Shown here one piece after another: positions 11,665-23,519 of a stretch of DNA of 64,000 nucleotides; position 1 is the stretch's first letter, and each line of letters starts with the position of its first letter. A program made the translations under genes and the position numbers. Origin of the DNA: Cryptomeria japonica. Its lineage: Eukaryota > Streptophyta > Pinopsida > Cupressales > Cupressaceae. The stretch is taken from the NCBI RefSeq assembly GCF_030272615.1, contig NC_081410.1, positions 254,991,533 to 255,055,532 of the forward strand. Direction: 5' to 3'. The notes beneath the pieces are model-generated. The model saw only the letters and a list, made by a program, of their open reading frames with translations. It did not search any database and was not told the origin of the DNA.

Positions 11665-13677
11665 TAGATAAGCACAAATACCCCCAAGTCAAGGTAGTAG
11701 ATAGGGAAAGATAGAGATAATGGTAGTATAGTGGTAGTATTCGACAAAGGTCATAGTCCATCATGACAATAAAAGGCAGTGAGTTCAGTCACTAGAGTGT
11801 TATACAAAGATGAAGGCCTCTCACAATCATTAATGCAACCACATATTTATATCCTATGATTAGAAACTCTTAAAAGTAATAACAGTATGTGAAAGATCAT
11901 TATAGATGCACCAACAAAGCTATTGTCAGTAAAAGAGCAGCATATCAATGATCATTACAATGGATTATGGAACATAAATAGTCAAGTTTCAGGCCAACGA
12001 CCCCACAATGTCATTCCTATCATGAAACCAGAGGAGGATGTGGCAGCCATGAACACTTAGTCTAGTGCAATCAAAACAATCAAAGAGCAGCCATAGACCC
12101 AGTAATATAGCAATCCTAGACAAATTATTTATCAAGGCATTTACTAGTCAAAATGGTAGTGAACTTTATAAATTCTGTCCTACAAAGAAATGGATGACTA
12201 ATGTTGTAATCTTCATCAAGAGGCTACATCACTAATAATAGTAAGAAGAACTTTACAATCAATCTCATTAAGATGATACAGGGTTATTCACAGTCTATGC
12301 ACACAACAATATGATGAAGAAAAGCTTCAAAAAATCAAAGATAGTCATAAGATATCTTGTAGTTGCTTTTATCAGAGCAAGAGTATTTAAAAGTTTCACA
12401 TAGAGTATGCAAGAGACACAATCAGTATTAAAGACAATTTGAGTAGTTGTTGGGGTCATAAAGAACAATAATATGCCTAGATTGAAGTTATGAATACAGT
12501 CATAAGAATAGTCTTCCTGACTGTCAGACTAGTGATAATGGCTACAATACAGAAATATCATCTTTAAGCTTTCAAGAGATAGTCATTAATTCATAGGCAA
12601 AGTTGGAGATATCTTCAAAATATAGTGAGCCTACACACTGAATCATTTGCAGATCAGTGCAACAGAGTAATGATCATACAAAGACTACATCTAGAGAAGC
12701 AACAAACATAAGGATGTATACACAGATCAACGCAAAGTCATGACAGTCATACAAAAAAGACCTTCATATTGCAAATTAGGGGTTTCCAGAAGCCAAATCA
12801 TATTCAATGTTCCCATCATAAAGACACTATGGTTCCCATGGCAAAAATGAAGATCATAGCAGTGATGTGAACACTGTGGAAAATACACTCATAGCGGTAA
12901 TCATGCAAGGTTACAACTTCAACTTAGAAAAACACAATGAATTAGTTTTCAAAGGCAGTGAATATAGAAATGGGCAGCCATGAACATCATAAAAACCCTT
13001 GTACATTAATAGTCACTTTGGTAGTTAATGAAACCATAAGAGACAGTGATATCTGAGAAAGCGGTTATATCAAATTTGTCTTAGTCACACAATGAATAGC
13101 TAAGGCGTCAAATTCCATTCATGACTCAAGAACAAAAGGAACATCTTGCAACTATAACAGTCCCCCTATACACATAAAAATGGCTATGAGAAATTAAATA
13201 AATATTTTATATTTATTTAATAATTATTCTTCTATTCAATAATTAATTTGAAAAAATTAATTAATTAAATTCATTTCATGTCCTACTGATTAATTTAATT
13301 GAAATATTTTATTAATTAATTCATTTATCTTATTCTTCTAATCAATTAATTAAATATCTAATATTTAATTATTCCTTCAATCAATTAAATATATAATATT
13401 TAATGATTATTCTTCTATCCTATCATGTGGCTAAATTAATTCAACAAAATTAAAATAAATAAAACATTTATTAGCCACTTATCTTCAACTTCCAAAATAA
13501 ATGAAATGTTGTGTACGTACACATATTTCTTAACCTTCTTCTATATTTTCTCCAACATCCCTACATCTTAGGAAGGACTTGAGTCCACTTGTCCTCTCAT
13601 GCCTAAATCTTCTCCAACCATCCCTAGATTCCCTCAGTCAGCAATCTAGTCAAGGTGAGATGAGTGACACTTGTCTT
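11665..13677. repeat. 2,013-bp flank duplicate, copy 1
   Basis: Starts TAGATAAGCACAAATACC right after the TAGAG of the solo LTR and matches 18,819-20,831 to the same length, including the AT-rich blocks. It is H flank, not element sequence. It ends inside a CT-rich string (TTGTCTTCTCC) where element A internal sequence takes over. Confidence 0.8.
13186..13470. repeat. AT-rich block within flank copy 1
   Basis: Alternating TTAATTAA/ATATTTAA-type runs and pyrimidine linkers (TTCTTCTA). Nearly identical to 20,335-20,620. No coding potential. Confidence 0.6.
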
Positions 13678-13689
13678 CTCCTTCCTCTT

Positions 13690-15905
13690 CTCCTCTTCTT
13701 TACTCTTCTCCTCATCTTTTCTCTTCTCTTCTTCTTGTTTCCTCTTCTCCTCTTTCTTTTTCTCTTCCTCTTTCCTCTTGTCTTCCTCTTTCTTTGCTTT
13801 TTCCGCTTACTCTTTCTTCATTTGTTCTTTGTCCTATTTCTCTTTTTCAGCTTTTTCCTTGTCCTATTTCTCTTTCTCTGCTTTTTCTTTGTCCCATTTC
13901 TCCTTCTCTGTGTCTAGAGTGACATCCTCAACATCTAATGCATCCATGTAAATGGGATCATTTTTCTCTGTCACTCTTTCCCCTTCACTGTCAAATGCTT
14001 CATCCAGTTTGCCTGATGTTAGATCAGGTGCTTGTTCAACTTTCAGTTGGCCTCAGACACTTGGTGTAACTAGACAACAACTTTGGCATGTAAATGTGTG
14101 TCCTTCTCCACTTCAGAAGCTTTACCTTCCAGTAGCCTGAGTCTTCTTCTTCTCATGAAGAAGAGGTCTTTGTTCTTATCCATTATCTCAAATAATTCAG
14201 AATTAGAGGCATCGGGAAAGTATTGTGCAAAGACTCTCTCCCTTATTTCCTGTTCCTTTTCAATGGAAATGTGTCAATTGTTATCTAAATAATTGTATAA
14301 ATAATCTGGTGTGACCGAGCTGATTTCAGATGGTGACCGGTCATTGACACACAAGTATCTAATAACCTCTTGTTCTACTTCATCTTTCTCATTATCATTA
14401 AAATCGTCAAAATGCTCTTTTAAATCATCAAGCAATTTTCTCCTAATGTTCTTGATTGCCCTCTGACAATGTGTCATAGGCTTATAGGAGGAAATATCTA
14501 TGTTTACCGATGCTGAAGTTGCAGGTGCACTACCAGTAGATTTTGCCTTCTTGCTTCATTGCCTTGTCTTCTTAGGTTGAATTTTTAGTTTAGTATCCTT
14601 TGACTCCGGTGAGATGGTTTTGGTTTTCCGCTTCCTCTCGAATAATTTAGCAGGAGCAACCTCAGGTTTCTTCTTGGTAGGTGACCGCTTGGTCACTTTT
14701 GGACTAGCTGACACTTTTGGACTAGCTGAGGTAACCAGTGTCGATACTGATGGCATTGCCTTGCCCTTTTTCTATGTAGGATCTTCAACCAGTGTTACCC
14801 TCTCTAAGTAGGTGTCAGTTCTCTTTTTCTTAGCATCTAGTGGTGAGGCAAGTAGGGTAGAGGCAGACCTGATCAACATATCATACATCACTTCATACCC
14901 CATTGGTTCAATTGCTTCCTTTCTTGGTTCCACCACTTCCATTATGCATTCATCTACCTTTATGGTGAAGTAGATTTCATCTTCATATTTCTTCACAATA
15001 TCTCTAGATATCCTCATCCTTTGTCTCATTTTCTGCTTGAATTCATCAAAATATTTATTCAGAACCTCAGGATATCTAGTTCCCACTACTTGAAGACTTT
15101 CCCTAATTTGCTTGGAGACCGGTTGGTTAGCAAACCATTGAACATCACCAACTCTAGGGAAATAGCCTTGAAAGTAGAAAAATAGGCTGACCAAAAGTTG
15201 TCCAAACCTGAACCTTAGAGCATTGTCCTATTTGATGGAATTCAAGTTCAATAGTTGTTGCTTTTGCAAATAGGTACACAAATCAAATGAGGCATCTTCC
15301 TTAATCATTCTGTAGGCGGCATTCACTATAGCAGCAGGGACAAAGTTCATTCTGCTGGCATAAAACATCTGATAGCCAATCACCATGCAAGCATACTTAA
15401 CCAAATCATCTTTGATGGTGTTGATGATCATCACTCATTGGTCACTCAGAGAATTGGTGAGCTTAGTCATTTCAATCTTGGTGACCTTCCTTAGAGCTGA
15501 CACCTCTCCAATGTTACAAAAACTGGTGACTGCATGAATTGCTTTTGGTGTGATGTCATGCATCTACTTGAGATACATTTTATCACCTTGCACTCTTCTT
15601 AGGATGATGTAGATGTGATCTTTAGTGAACTCTTCCAAAAAATAAACTACATCGTGCAGTTTCTTCCTCTCTAGGATGCTATATTCAGGTTTGATTTTTT
15701 TGTCATTCCCACAGAACAGACCTAGCTAAGAATGAATCACTAAGGATCCTAGGTCTTCTAGTTTACAATCTATATATCCTGAAATGTCTTCCTCGATAAT
15801 AACTCTGGCGGGTATCTGGGATAAGGCATTATATTTCATCTTCTTTTGAAGAAACTCGACTGAATCCATAGGTGCACTAGAACTAGAATGCGATGCAAAT
15901 GCCAT
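13690..15905 (-). pseudogene. Element A ORF2, unknown protein, 3' truncated
   Basis: I do not recognise the family. The start is chosen at 15,905 (MAFASHSSSS), colinear with MASTSHTSSS of element B. A single frame holds from there to about 14,270, with in-frame stops at 15,728-15,726, 15,440-15,438 (TGA), 15,230-15,228 (TAG), and after LVEDPT, KKTRQ and YLDNN. Conserved blocks with B include GYIDCKLEDLGSL, IKDDLVKYACMVIGYQM, YFPRVGDVQW, a Lys/Arg-rich stretch and SYKPMTHCQRAIKNIRRK. After a shift near 14.05 kb it becomes a charged coiled coil containing three ~30-bp repeats of EKEKWDKEKA. It is cut off at the flank junction. The TGA and the 15,230 TAG are shared with B. Confidence 0.55.
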
Positions 15906-16350
15906 GATTAAATGATAAACAAGAATTTTGAGAAATACCTTCATAATTAGAAATTTAGGGTTTTCCAATGTCTCTCACAACACACCACTTTGGTTGCTTG
16001 GAACACCGCTTAGTTTTCTTCATCGATAGATTGAAAGTCTGTTGGATTCCTCTGCAAGATTTTTGGATTCACTTTGAATTGCTAGAAGAATCTCTCTTTG
16101 TCACTTTGCTCTTTGAAAGTTCTTCTTTTGCAAACTGATAAGTGAAAATGATGACAAAAATCCCTTTTAAACAATCTTTCACCTACCATAATAAATGCAT
16201 CACTATTAGGGTACAAACCCTAATTTTTCCTTTTACCGCTTCAAGTCTGTTGCCAATTGACAGGTAACATATACCGGTTAAGGTCTCTATCGATATAAAC
16301 CGGGGGTTCAAATATTTCACCGATATGCTCCCCCTAAGCTTTTTTGAAGC

Positions 16351-17636
16351 TCAGTTTTCCGGTTCAGAGACTTCCACACTAGGTGCAGAAACTTGTTCAT
16401 CCTGTGACACTTCTTTAGGTTTCTTTTTCTAAGTTTTATTCATTCCCACTTGAACGGTTTCAACATCAATCTTCTCTTTTGGAGTGATCGATATATCATC
16501 CGATAGGTTCTTTCTCACTCTGCAGGTTCTGGCAGTGTGTCCCGATTTGTTGCAATGATAGCATACCATTCCAGGTGTTCTCCATGGTCCATTATTCATA
16601 CTACCATTCTTCCTTCTGCATGTTGCAGCAGTGTGATTGCTACCATGACAGATCCAATAGGTTGCTCTCCAACTAGTTTTCGCTTGATAGCCACTTGACC
16701 GATGGTCATAGGTATTATACCGATTGGGATTCCAGTTTAGAGAGGGTTCCAGGATAACTCCTTGAGTCCTTGGAGAGTATCTCCCAGTGTTGTGCAAAAC
16801 AAACCTGCATTCAAATGCTCTATGCCCAAACTTGTTGCATGCATAGCAGTTTCCATTGAATCTATTGGATCTAGGCTTATTGTTTAGAAAATAAGGAAAA
16901 TTATTGTAGGCCTTGCTTCTACACACATTAGTAGTATGTCCTTCCTTGAGACAATTGAAGCAAATAGGTTTAAAATTTTGCTTAACTTTATCCTTGGGTG
17001 TAGGTTGCTTCTTGATGCTTCAGCTTTTGTTCTAGAGGTTTCACCTTCCTCATACCCAGAGAAACCAAGTCCAGTGGTATTCTTTACCGGTTTTGCCGAT
17101 TCAAGCTTTTTCTCTAGCTTAGTAGTACTCTGATTGAATTTGGCAAGTATCCCCTTTGACTCAGTAAGTTCCTTGGAAATAGTAGCATTATATTCCATCA
17201 AGGTTGCATTCTCAGAAATAGCCATGTTTAGTTCACCTTGCATTTCTTCTTTTTCCACTTTACTCTCTTGGAGATGAGTGGTAAGGGCACTGATTTCTTG
17301 CTTCAACTTGGAGATCTAATGATCTTTGTCTTTTACCAGATCTTTAGCTTTCCTTTGGTTCTCAAGCTCTTGACACATTCTAATAGTCATTCCTTCTAAC
17401 TCCTTTCTCAGGTTGGCTTTAGATTCATTCAGTTTTTCAACTTCTTCAACTAGGGCATCGATGTCAGCTTCATCAAAATAGCTATTTTCAGTAAGTTCCA
17501 TCAGTTTCTCAGCATGCTCTCTTGTTTTGGTCAAAGAGGCTTTATACTTGACTTTGAGTTCATCATAGGCTCTCTCAGTCTGAGTGAGATGATGAGTAAG
17601 TTCCCTCATAGTGTATTCCCCCATATCTCCTTCCAA
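16351..17636 (-). pseudogene. Element A ORF1: coiled coil plus four CCHC knuckles
   Basis: A gag-like RNA-binding protein whose likely role is binding element RNA. It starts at 17,636 (MEGDMGEYTMRELTH), 25 bp downstream of the PBS. The first ~220 residues are heptad-like and charged (coiled coil) and lack the usual copia capsid domain. Four knuckles follow: CFNCLKEGHTTNVC, CYACNKFGHRAFEC, a third that has lost its first Cys (YWICHGSNHTAATC), and CYHCNKSGHTARTC. Breaks are an in-frame TAG after KDKDH (about 17,316) and a frameshift near 16,990-17,030. The apparent end MNKT-TAG (16,431-16,429) is followed by 25 more codons that match element B, up to TGA at 16,353-16,351. Confidence 0.7.
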
Positions 17637-17660
17637 GTGGTTAGACTTATAGAAAGGTTG

Positions 17661-17672
17661 GCTCTGATACCA
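17661..17672 (-). promoter_or_regulatory. Element A primer-binding site
   Basis: The minus strand reads TGGTATCAGAGC two bases after the LTR end (...TTCATCA). This is the usual plant copia PBS, complementary to the 3' end of initiator tRNA-Met, and it fixes the orientation of the element and the LTR border. Confidence 0.9.
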
Positions 17673-17674
17673 AT

Positions 17675-18813
17675 TGATGAATACTAAGAGGGGGTTGAAT
17701 TAGTATATCAATAAATACTGAACTCAAACTCTTAAACAGTTTAGCAGATAACCGGTACAATAGATTCTGTAATAAATCGGTTAAGATAAATGCAAACCAA
17801 ATAGAAAACAGAGCATTCACCCACAAGAGCACAATAACCATAAAACAAGATATTTGACGTGGAAACCCAAATGGGAAAAACCACGGTGAGCAGAAACTCG
17901 CAAGTAACTATCTGTAGAATAGAAACCAGACCGGTTAAGGTCATACAATGTTCTTCACCAGAACTGATCTTGTTAGGAATGTAGATCTCTGTTAGGAGAT
18001 AAGTCCTATTAAAGAATACCTTGTTAGAAGATTTCAAATCCATAGTTGTGAACCACCTTGTTAGATGATTTACAAAGGCTTTGCTGGGCCTACCCAGTTA
18101 AGGGTTTCAGACTTGTTGACGATGTGAGTAATCAACAAGTGACTGATCTAGATACTAGCATAGTATGCTTGGTTAGATCCTTAATAGCTCATTGTTAATG
18201 CATTTCAGCATTAATTCAGTCTTCAATATCTCCACACTCTAACTCTTCACACAGACCTAATTTTCTCTGCAAAGATCTCACATAACCTTCTCATACATCA
18301 TACATCTCTCATCCATACAAACCCTAGACATGATTTCCTTATAAAGGAAACTAATTTCATGTCAGTCCAATAGGATTAAACTACAAGTTCCTAGGTTCAG
18401 TGCATCTAGACACATTTGGTAACATGACACAAAATCACCGCCAAAGTGTCGGTGGATGATAACTCATCACAGAAATACCGGTTGGTAACTCATCACAGAG
18501 TAATACCGGCTCATATAATATACCGATTACCAGTTGTCAAAAATGAAGACTGGAAAATGTTAACTACCGCTTTGTTCCTTCGAACCGCTTGAGATCCTTG
18601 AACCACTTGAGATCCTTCATACCGCTTGGGTTCTCCATACCGCTTGAGGTCTTGAGTCAATTTGTGACTAGTAAACATCTTCTACAAAACACTGATAGTC
18701 TAAAAACTATAATACGTTATACCAGTTAGAACAATTACCGAATGACCATAACTCATACATCAAGAAAGTGTGTGTCCATCAATGACAATCAAAACATCAT
18801 CAAAATGCCAACA
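17675..18813 (-). mobile_element. Element A: 5' LTR (right copy)
   Basis: 1,139 bp running from TGATGAATACTAAGAGG to AAAATGCCAACA and followed by TAGAG (18,814-18,818). In element sense it is the 5' LTR, since the PBS abuts it. It shares the poly-G/GTGAATT border and the GGAAACCCAAATGGG block (17,859-17,884) with the other copia LTRs. Confidence 0.9.
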
Positions 18814-18818
18814 TAGAG

Positions 18819-20831
18819 TAGATAAGCACAAATACCACCAAGTCAAGGTAGCAGATAGGGAAAGATAGGGAGAATGGTAGTATAGTGGTAGTATTCGACA
18901 AAGGTCATAGTTCATCATGACAATAAAAGGTAGTGAGTTTAGTCACTAGAGTGTTATACACAGATGAAAGCATCTCATAGTCATTAATGCAACCACATAT
19001 TTATATTCTATGATTAGAAGCTCTTAAAAGTAATAACAGTATGTGAAAGATCATTATAGATGCACTGACAAAGCAATTGTCACTAAAAGAGCATCATATC
19101 AATGATCATTACAATGGATTATGGAACATAAATAGTCAAGTTTCAAGCCAACGACCCCACAGTGTCATTCCTATCATGAAACCAGAGGAGAATGTGGCAG
19201 CCATGAACACTTAGTCTAGTGCAATCAAAACAATCAAAGAGCAACCACAAACCCAGTAATATAGCAATCCTAGACAAATTAACTGTCAAGGCATTTACCA
19301 GTCAAAATGGTAGTGAACTTTATAAATTCTGTCCTACAAAGCAATGGATGACTAATGTTGTAATCTTCATCAAGAGGCTACATCACTAATAATAGTAAGA
19401 AGAACTTTACGACCAATGTCATTAAGATGATACATGGTTATTCACAGTCTATGTACACAACAATATGATGAAGAAAAGCTTAAAATAATCAAAGATAGTC
19501 ATAAGATATCTTGTAGTAGCTTTTATCAGAGAAAGAGTATTTAAAAGTATCACATAGAGTATGCAAGAGACACAATCAGTATTAAAGACAATTTGAGTAG
19601 TTGTTGGGGTCATAAAGAACAATAATATGCCCAGATTGAAGTTATGAATACAATCATACGAATAGTCTTCCTGACTGTCAGACTATTGATAATGGCTACA
19701 ATACAAAAATATCATCTTTAAGCTTTCAAGAGATAGTCATTAATTCATAGGCAAAGTTGGAGATATCTTCAAAATAAAGTGAACCTACACACTGAATCAT
19801 TTGTAGATCAATGCAGCAGAGTAATGATCATACAAAGTCTACATCTAGAGAAGCAACGAACATAAGGATGTATACACAGATCAATGCAAAGTCATGACAT
19901 GCATACAAAAAAGACCTTCATATTGCAGATTAGGGGTTTCCAGAAGCCAAATCATATTCAATGTTCCCATCATAAAGACATTATAGTTCCCATGGAAAAA
20001 ATGAAGATCATAGCAGTGATGTGAACACTGTGGAAAATACACTCATAGTAGTAATCATGCAAGGTTACAACTTCAACTTAGAAAAACACAATGAATTAGT
20101 TTTCAAAGGCAGTGAATATAGAAATGGGCAGCCATGAACATCATAAAAACCCTTGTACATTAATAGTCACTTTGGTAGTTAATGAAACCATAAGAGACAG
20201 TTTTATCTGAGAAAGCAGTTATATCAAATTTGTCTTAGTCACACAATGAATAGCTAAGGCGTCAAATTCCATTCATGACTCAAGAACAAAAGGAACATCT
20301 TGCAACTATAACAGTCCCCCTATACACATAAAAATGGCTATGAGAAATTAAATAAATATTTTATATTTATTTAATAATTATTCTTCTATTCAATAATTAA
20401 TTTGAAAAAATTAATTAATTAAATTCATTTCATGTCCTACTGATTAATTTAATTGAAATATTTTATTAATTAATTCATTTATCTTATTCTTCTAATCAAT
20501 TAATTAAATATCTAATATTTAATTATTCCTTCAATCAATTAAATATATAATATTTAATGATTATTCTTCTATCCTATCATGTGGCTAAATTAATTCAACA
20601 AAATTAAAATAAATAAAACATTTATTAGCCACTTATCTTCAACGTCCAAAATAAATGAAATATTGTGTACGTGCACATATTTCTTAACCTTCTTCTATAT
20701 TCTCTCCAACATCCCTACATGTTAGGAAGGACTTGAGTCCACTTGTCCTCTCATGCCTAAATCTTCTCCAACCATCCCTAGATTTCCTCAGTCAGCAATC
20801 CAGTCAAGGTGAGATGAGTGACACTTGTCTT
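18819..20831. repeat. 2,013-bp flank duplicate, copy 2
   Basis: Same length and start as 11,665-13,677. Here the sequence runs on without a break into 20,832 onward, so this is the original downstream flank of element A and copy 1 is the displaced one. Confidence 0.8.
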
Positions 20832-21364
20832 ATCCTTCCCCCTTTCTCTCAACCTTCACCTTTGCTGACAGCCATCCAAATTTGCAGATGTGATCATGAT
20901 CGTTGATCTAGGACACATCATCTTATACTCTCAAAAGTCTATAAAAGTAGGAGTTTGAGTTGATAAAGAGTTAGTCTTCAAGTTAGTCTTCAAGTTAGGC
21001 TTCAAGTGAGTCTTCAAGTTAAAAATTTGAGTAAACTTTTGCATCTGTGAGTTTTTATCTTGAAGAAATTTAGCAATTTAGCATTTCTCATTTAGCATAA
21101 TCATTTAGTTTAAATCATTTGCATTGCATATCGTAGTATCAGTTAACTATCGGTAATCAGTCTATTCTTCATATGCCATCTTGGAAGCTAGCAATGCTTG
21201 TTTGAGAGCAAATCATCTCCAACCAGGAATGAGACTTAAATCATGAAGATAATAATATGGGTTTTATTTTAATATTCATTTTATGTAGTTTGATTGGTTG
21301 AGTTTGGATTTCCTATAGCATTTCCTTTGTATTTGTCGGTAGTATTCTGATGATGAAACTAATA
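20832..21364 (+). other. H continuation with TATA box and 12-bp tandem repeat
   Basis: No coding frame. A TATA-like TATAAAA at 20,940 is followed by four 12-bp tandem copies of AGTTAGTCTTCA with small changes (20,969-21,016). This looks like the promoter part of an LTR, plus strand, so H may be a large LTR element. I could not place its ends. Confidence 0.4.
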
Positions 21365-21635
21365 TGTTGCGCTTTTATTTAATAGATTAACGATTTTGTC
21401 TCATAGGTTAGCACTTTTATTGGCAAATCAATGCATTTGATTCTTAGATTAGGGCTTTTAACCATGAGATTAACACATTTGTCATTTTGGTTAGTGCTTT
21501 TGTCAGTGAATTCTCACATTTCAGTCCGCAGAGCAGCGCTTTCGTATCACAAGTTCATGCTTTTGTCCTCTAGGTCAACACTTTTGAGGTGGAAGACAAC
21601 GCATTTGCTAGGATAGCGCTTTTATTTGCAACTAA
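21365..21635. repeat. Degenerate ~20-25-bp tandem repeat
   Basis: About a dozen loose copies of a unit containing GC(A/G)CTTTTGT or CATTTGT followed by a TTA(A/G)-type linker. Examples are TTAGCACTTTTATTGG, TTAGTGCTTTTGTCAG and ATAGCGCTTTTATTTG. It is too diverged to give exact borders. No protein function is implied. Confidence 0.5.
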
Positions 21636-21974
21636 CAAACTTTTTTTGCAGGTCTGAATGTCCAAGAACTGAAAATTTCAAACTACTAACATGTCCATGT
21701 GCAGGATTATTTTTAAGCAAATTTCATGCATTTCCTCACGTAGTTAATTAAGAGTTTTATTTTGGAAAGTAACACATCATATCTTTCTCATTTAGCTGAA
21801 CTAAGGGATAAATCGACAACATGCAACTTGCATTTTGAGTGACTTTGTTAAAGTAGTTGCACATAGATTGTAGAGGGCTAAAATAAACTTGTGTTTTCCA
21901 TGCTTGATGAAGTAGTAGGTAAGTATGCTCTCACCCTCATATGGTGATCAAAAAACCAGACCTACACTCTTTTA

Positions 21975-22445
21975 TTTGTAACCTTTAGAGGGCCTGCCTT
22001 CCTGAGCTGCCTTGAGGGGGCGAGTGAGAGGGGAACGACCCAAAGTGGAAATGGGCTAATACCGAGTCCTTCCGATCCACTCTAAATAAATCGTGTTTGT
22101 AATGAAAGTCACAAACAACATGTGCTGATAAGTTCATACCAACACTATGTTTCCCCATAAACCATATGGAGCGTAACCTCTATAGGTTGGGAACCTTCTA
22201 TATTTATAGAGTCGAAAGTGCCGCATGTATGGCCACATGACCAGAAGCCTTTACTAAAAACCACTTGTACTAGTTGCTAAAATCCTTCTAATTGTTTGCA
22301 TAGGAGGTCAGACCTCTGAAGTGGATCTCACACATATGGTTCTTAGTAGAGATATAAAGTTTTGCATGGGGAGTTTTCATGGAAACTGGTGCTTGGCTGC
22401 CCCAGAGAAGTGAGTGTCGAGGGTGGAGCCAGTGGGTTCAAGCTT
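21975..22445. repeat. ~470-bp dispersed repeat, copy 1
   Basis: Direct repeat of about 24,515-24,980, sharing GACCCAAAGTGG, TAAATAAAT-GTGTTTGT, GAGCG-AACCTCTATAGG, GAGGTCAGACCTCTGAAG and GGGAGTTTTCATGG in the same order. It has no sustained reading frame and is probably the non-coding leader or LTR of a repeat family. Confidence 0.65.
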
Positions 22446-23515
22446 CTAAATATCCACTCTGAATAGCGTAGCCTCAGGGGAAACCCCATGTGAGATTCAA
22501 CAATTATTGTGTTAGCTTGCCATAGGATTTGCACTTGCTTGTGCATTTTGTTTTTCAAACATTGTGTCTTCTATGTCTATAACATGCTCAGAATGGTGAA
22601 AAATTGAAGAAAATCATCATCTAAAAATGAGCAAAAATGCAACAACTTGCTGGAAAAATTAAAAAAATCCTTGAAACGTAGTCAGAGTAGTGCTTGGGTG
22701 AACTCACAATAATGGTTCCCACTTTTTTGCCACTTTAGATACTGAGATGAACATTTTCAAAATAACTTTCAACTTCCGACATCTATAACTTTTAAAATAT
22801 TAAGAATTTGAAGATGATGTAAATTAGTGATTTGTAGCATTTTGTCTGTAGATTATATATATATATTTTAAAAAAAAATTTGAATGTTTTTCTAAAAAAA
22901 ATTCCATCTCTCTCGAAAAGTCATTTTTAACAGCAAACTCCATTTTTAAAGAGTGATGTGCCTCCCAAAACGCATAATTTTTTTCTATAAATGATAAAAA
23001 CTCAATTCTTTCAAATTTTGGTTTGTAGCAACAATATCCAGGGCTTGCAGTTGGTTTGATAGTGATATGTTGAATATTTTTCATTTTATTAAGTTTTGAA
23101 GTCCAACTAGTCATAATTCAGACACAGGTTTAAGTTTGAACACATATCTTGTTCTATATATATCGAAATTCAATTATTATTATTTTGTTAGAAAGAAGAC
23201 AACAATACCTGGGGCATAGATATTTTTCAGAATTTTTTTGAATTAGTTTCTTATTTTTCCCAATGCGTTTAACAAAGAAGTTCATGTTCGGTGAAAAACC
23301 AATATTTCATAAAATTAAAAAAACAAGAACATAATAAATTCACAATGTAATAAAATTATACTCATTGGAAAGCTTGCTCCAAGCACTACCATCTTATATT
23401 TTTGGGTTATTAAGATTATTTCATTTGTGCCTTGAACCAGAGGTGCGAAGGCAAAAATTTCTTAGAACTCTGAAAAATTTGGGGAGAGACCTCTAACAAG
23501 CAGGTTTGAACGAAC
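22446..23515. other. No gene recognised
   Basis: AT-rich sequence with short runs such as (TA)n near 22,855. No conserved motif seen on either strand. Confidence 0.4.
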
Positions 23516-23519
23516 ACTA

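Larger units (their letters stand above)
13678..17674 (-). mobile_element. Element A: truncated internal region
   Basis: In element sense the order is PBS (17,672-17,661), ORF1 (gag-like), a purine-rich spacer, then ORF2 up to its Lys/Glu-rich tract, where it is cut at about 13,678. The rest of ORF2, the polypurine tract and the left LTR expected from element B are absent. H flank replaces them. The region is colinear with 41,100-45,328 of element B. Confidence 0.75.

Noticed and set aside
16884-17306. ORF1 C-terminus of A as read in the frame ending PTIIFLIF
   Set aside because: This is the out-of-frame continuation after a shift. The knuckle-bearing frame that matches B is the real one.
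10516-20831. 3.16-kb direct repeats as the LTRs of one element
   Set aside because: The PBS adjoins only 17,675. TAGAG lies inside each repeat at 11,660 and 18,814. Element B shows the LTR is only ~1.13 kb. The extra 2,013 bp is flank.
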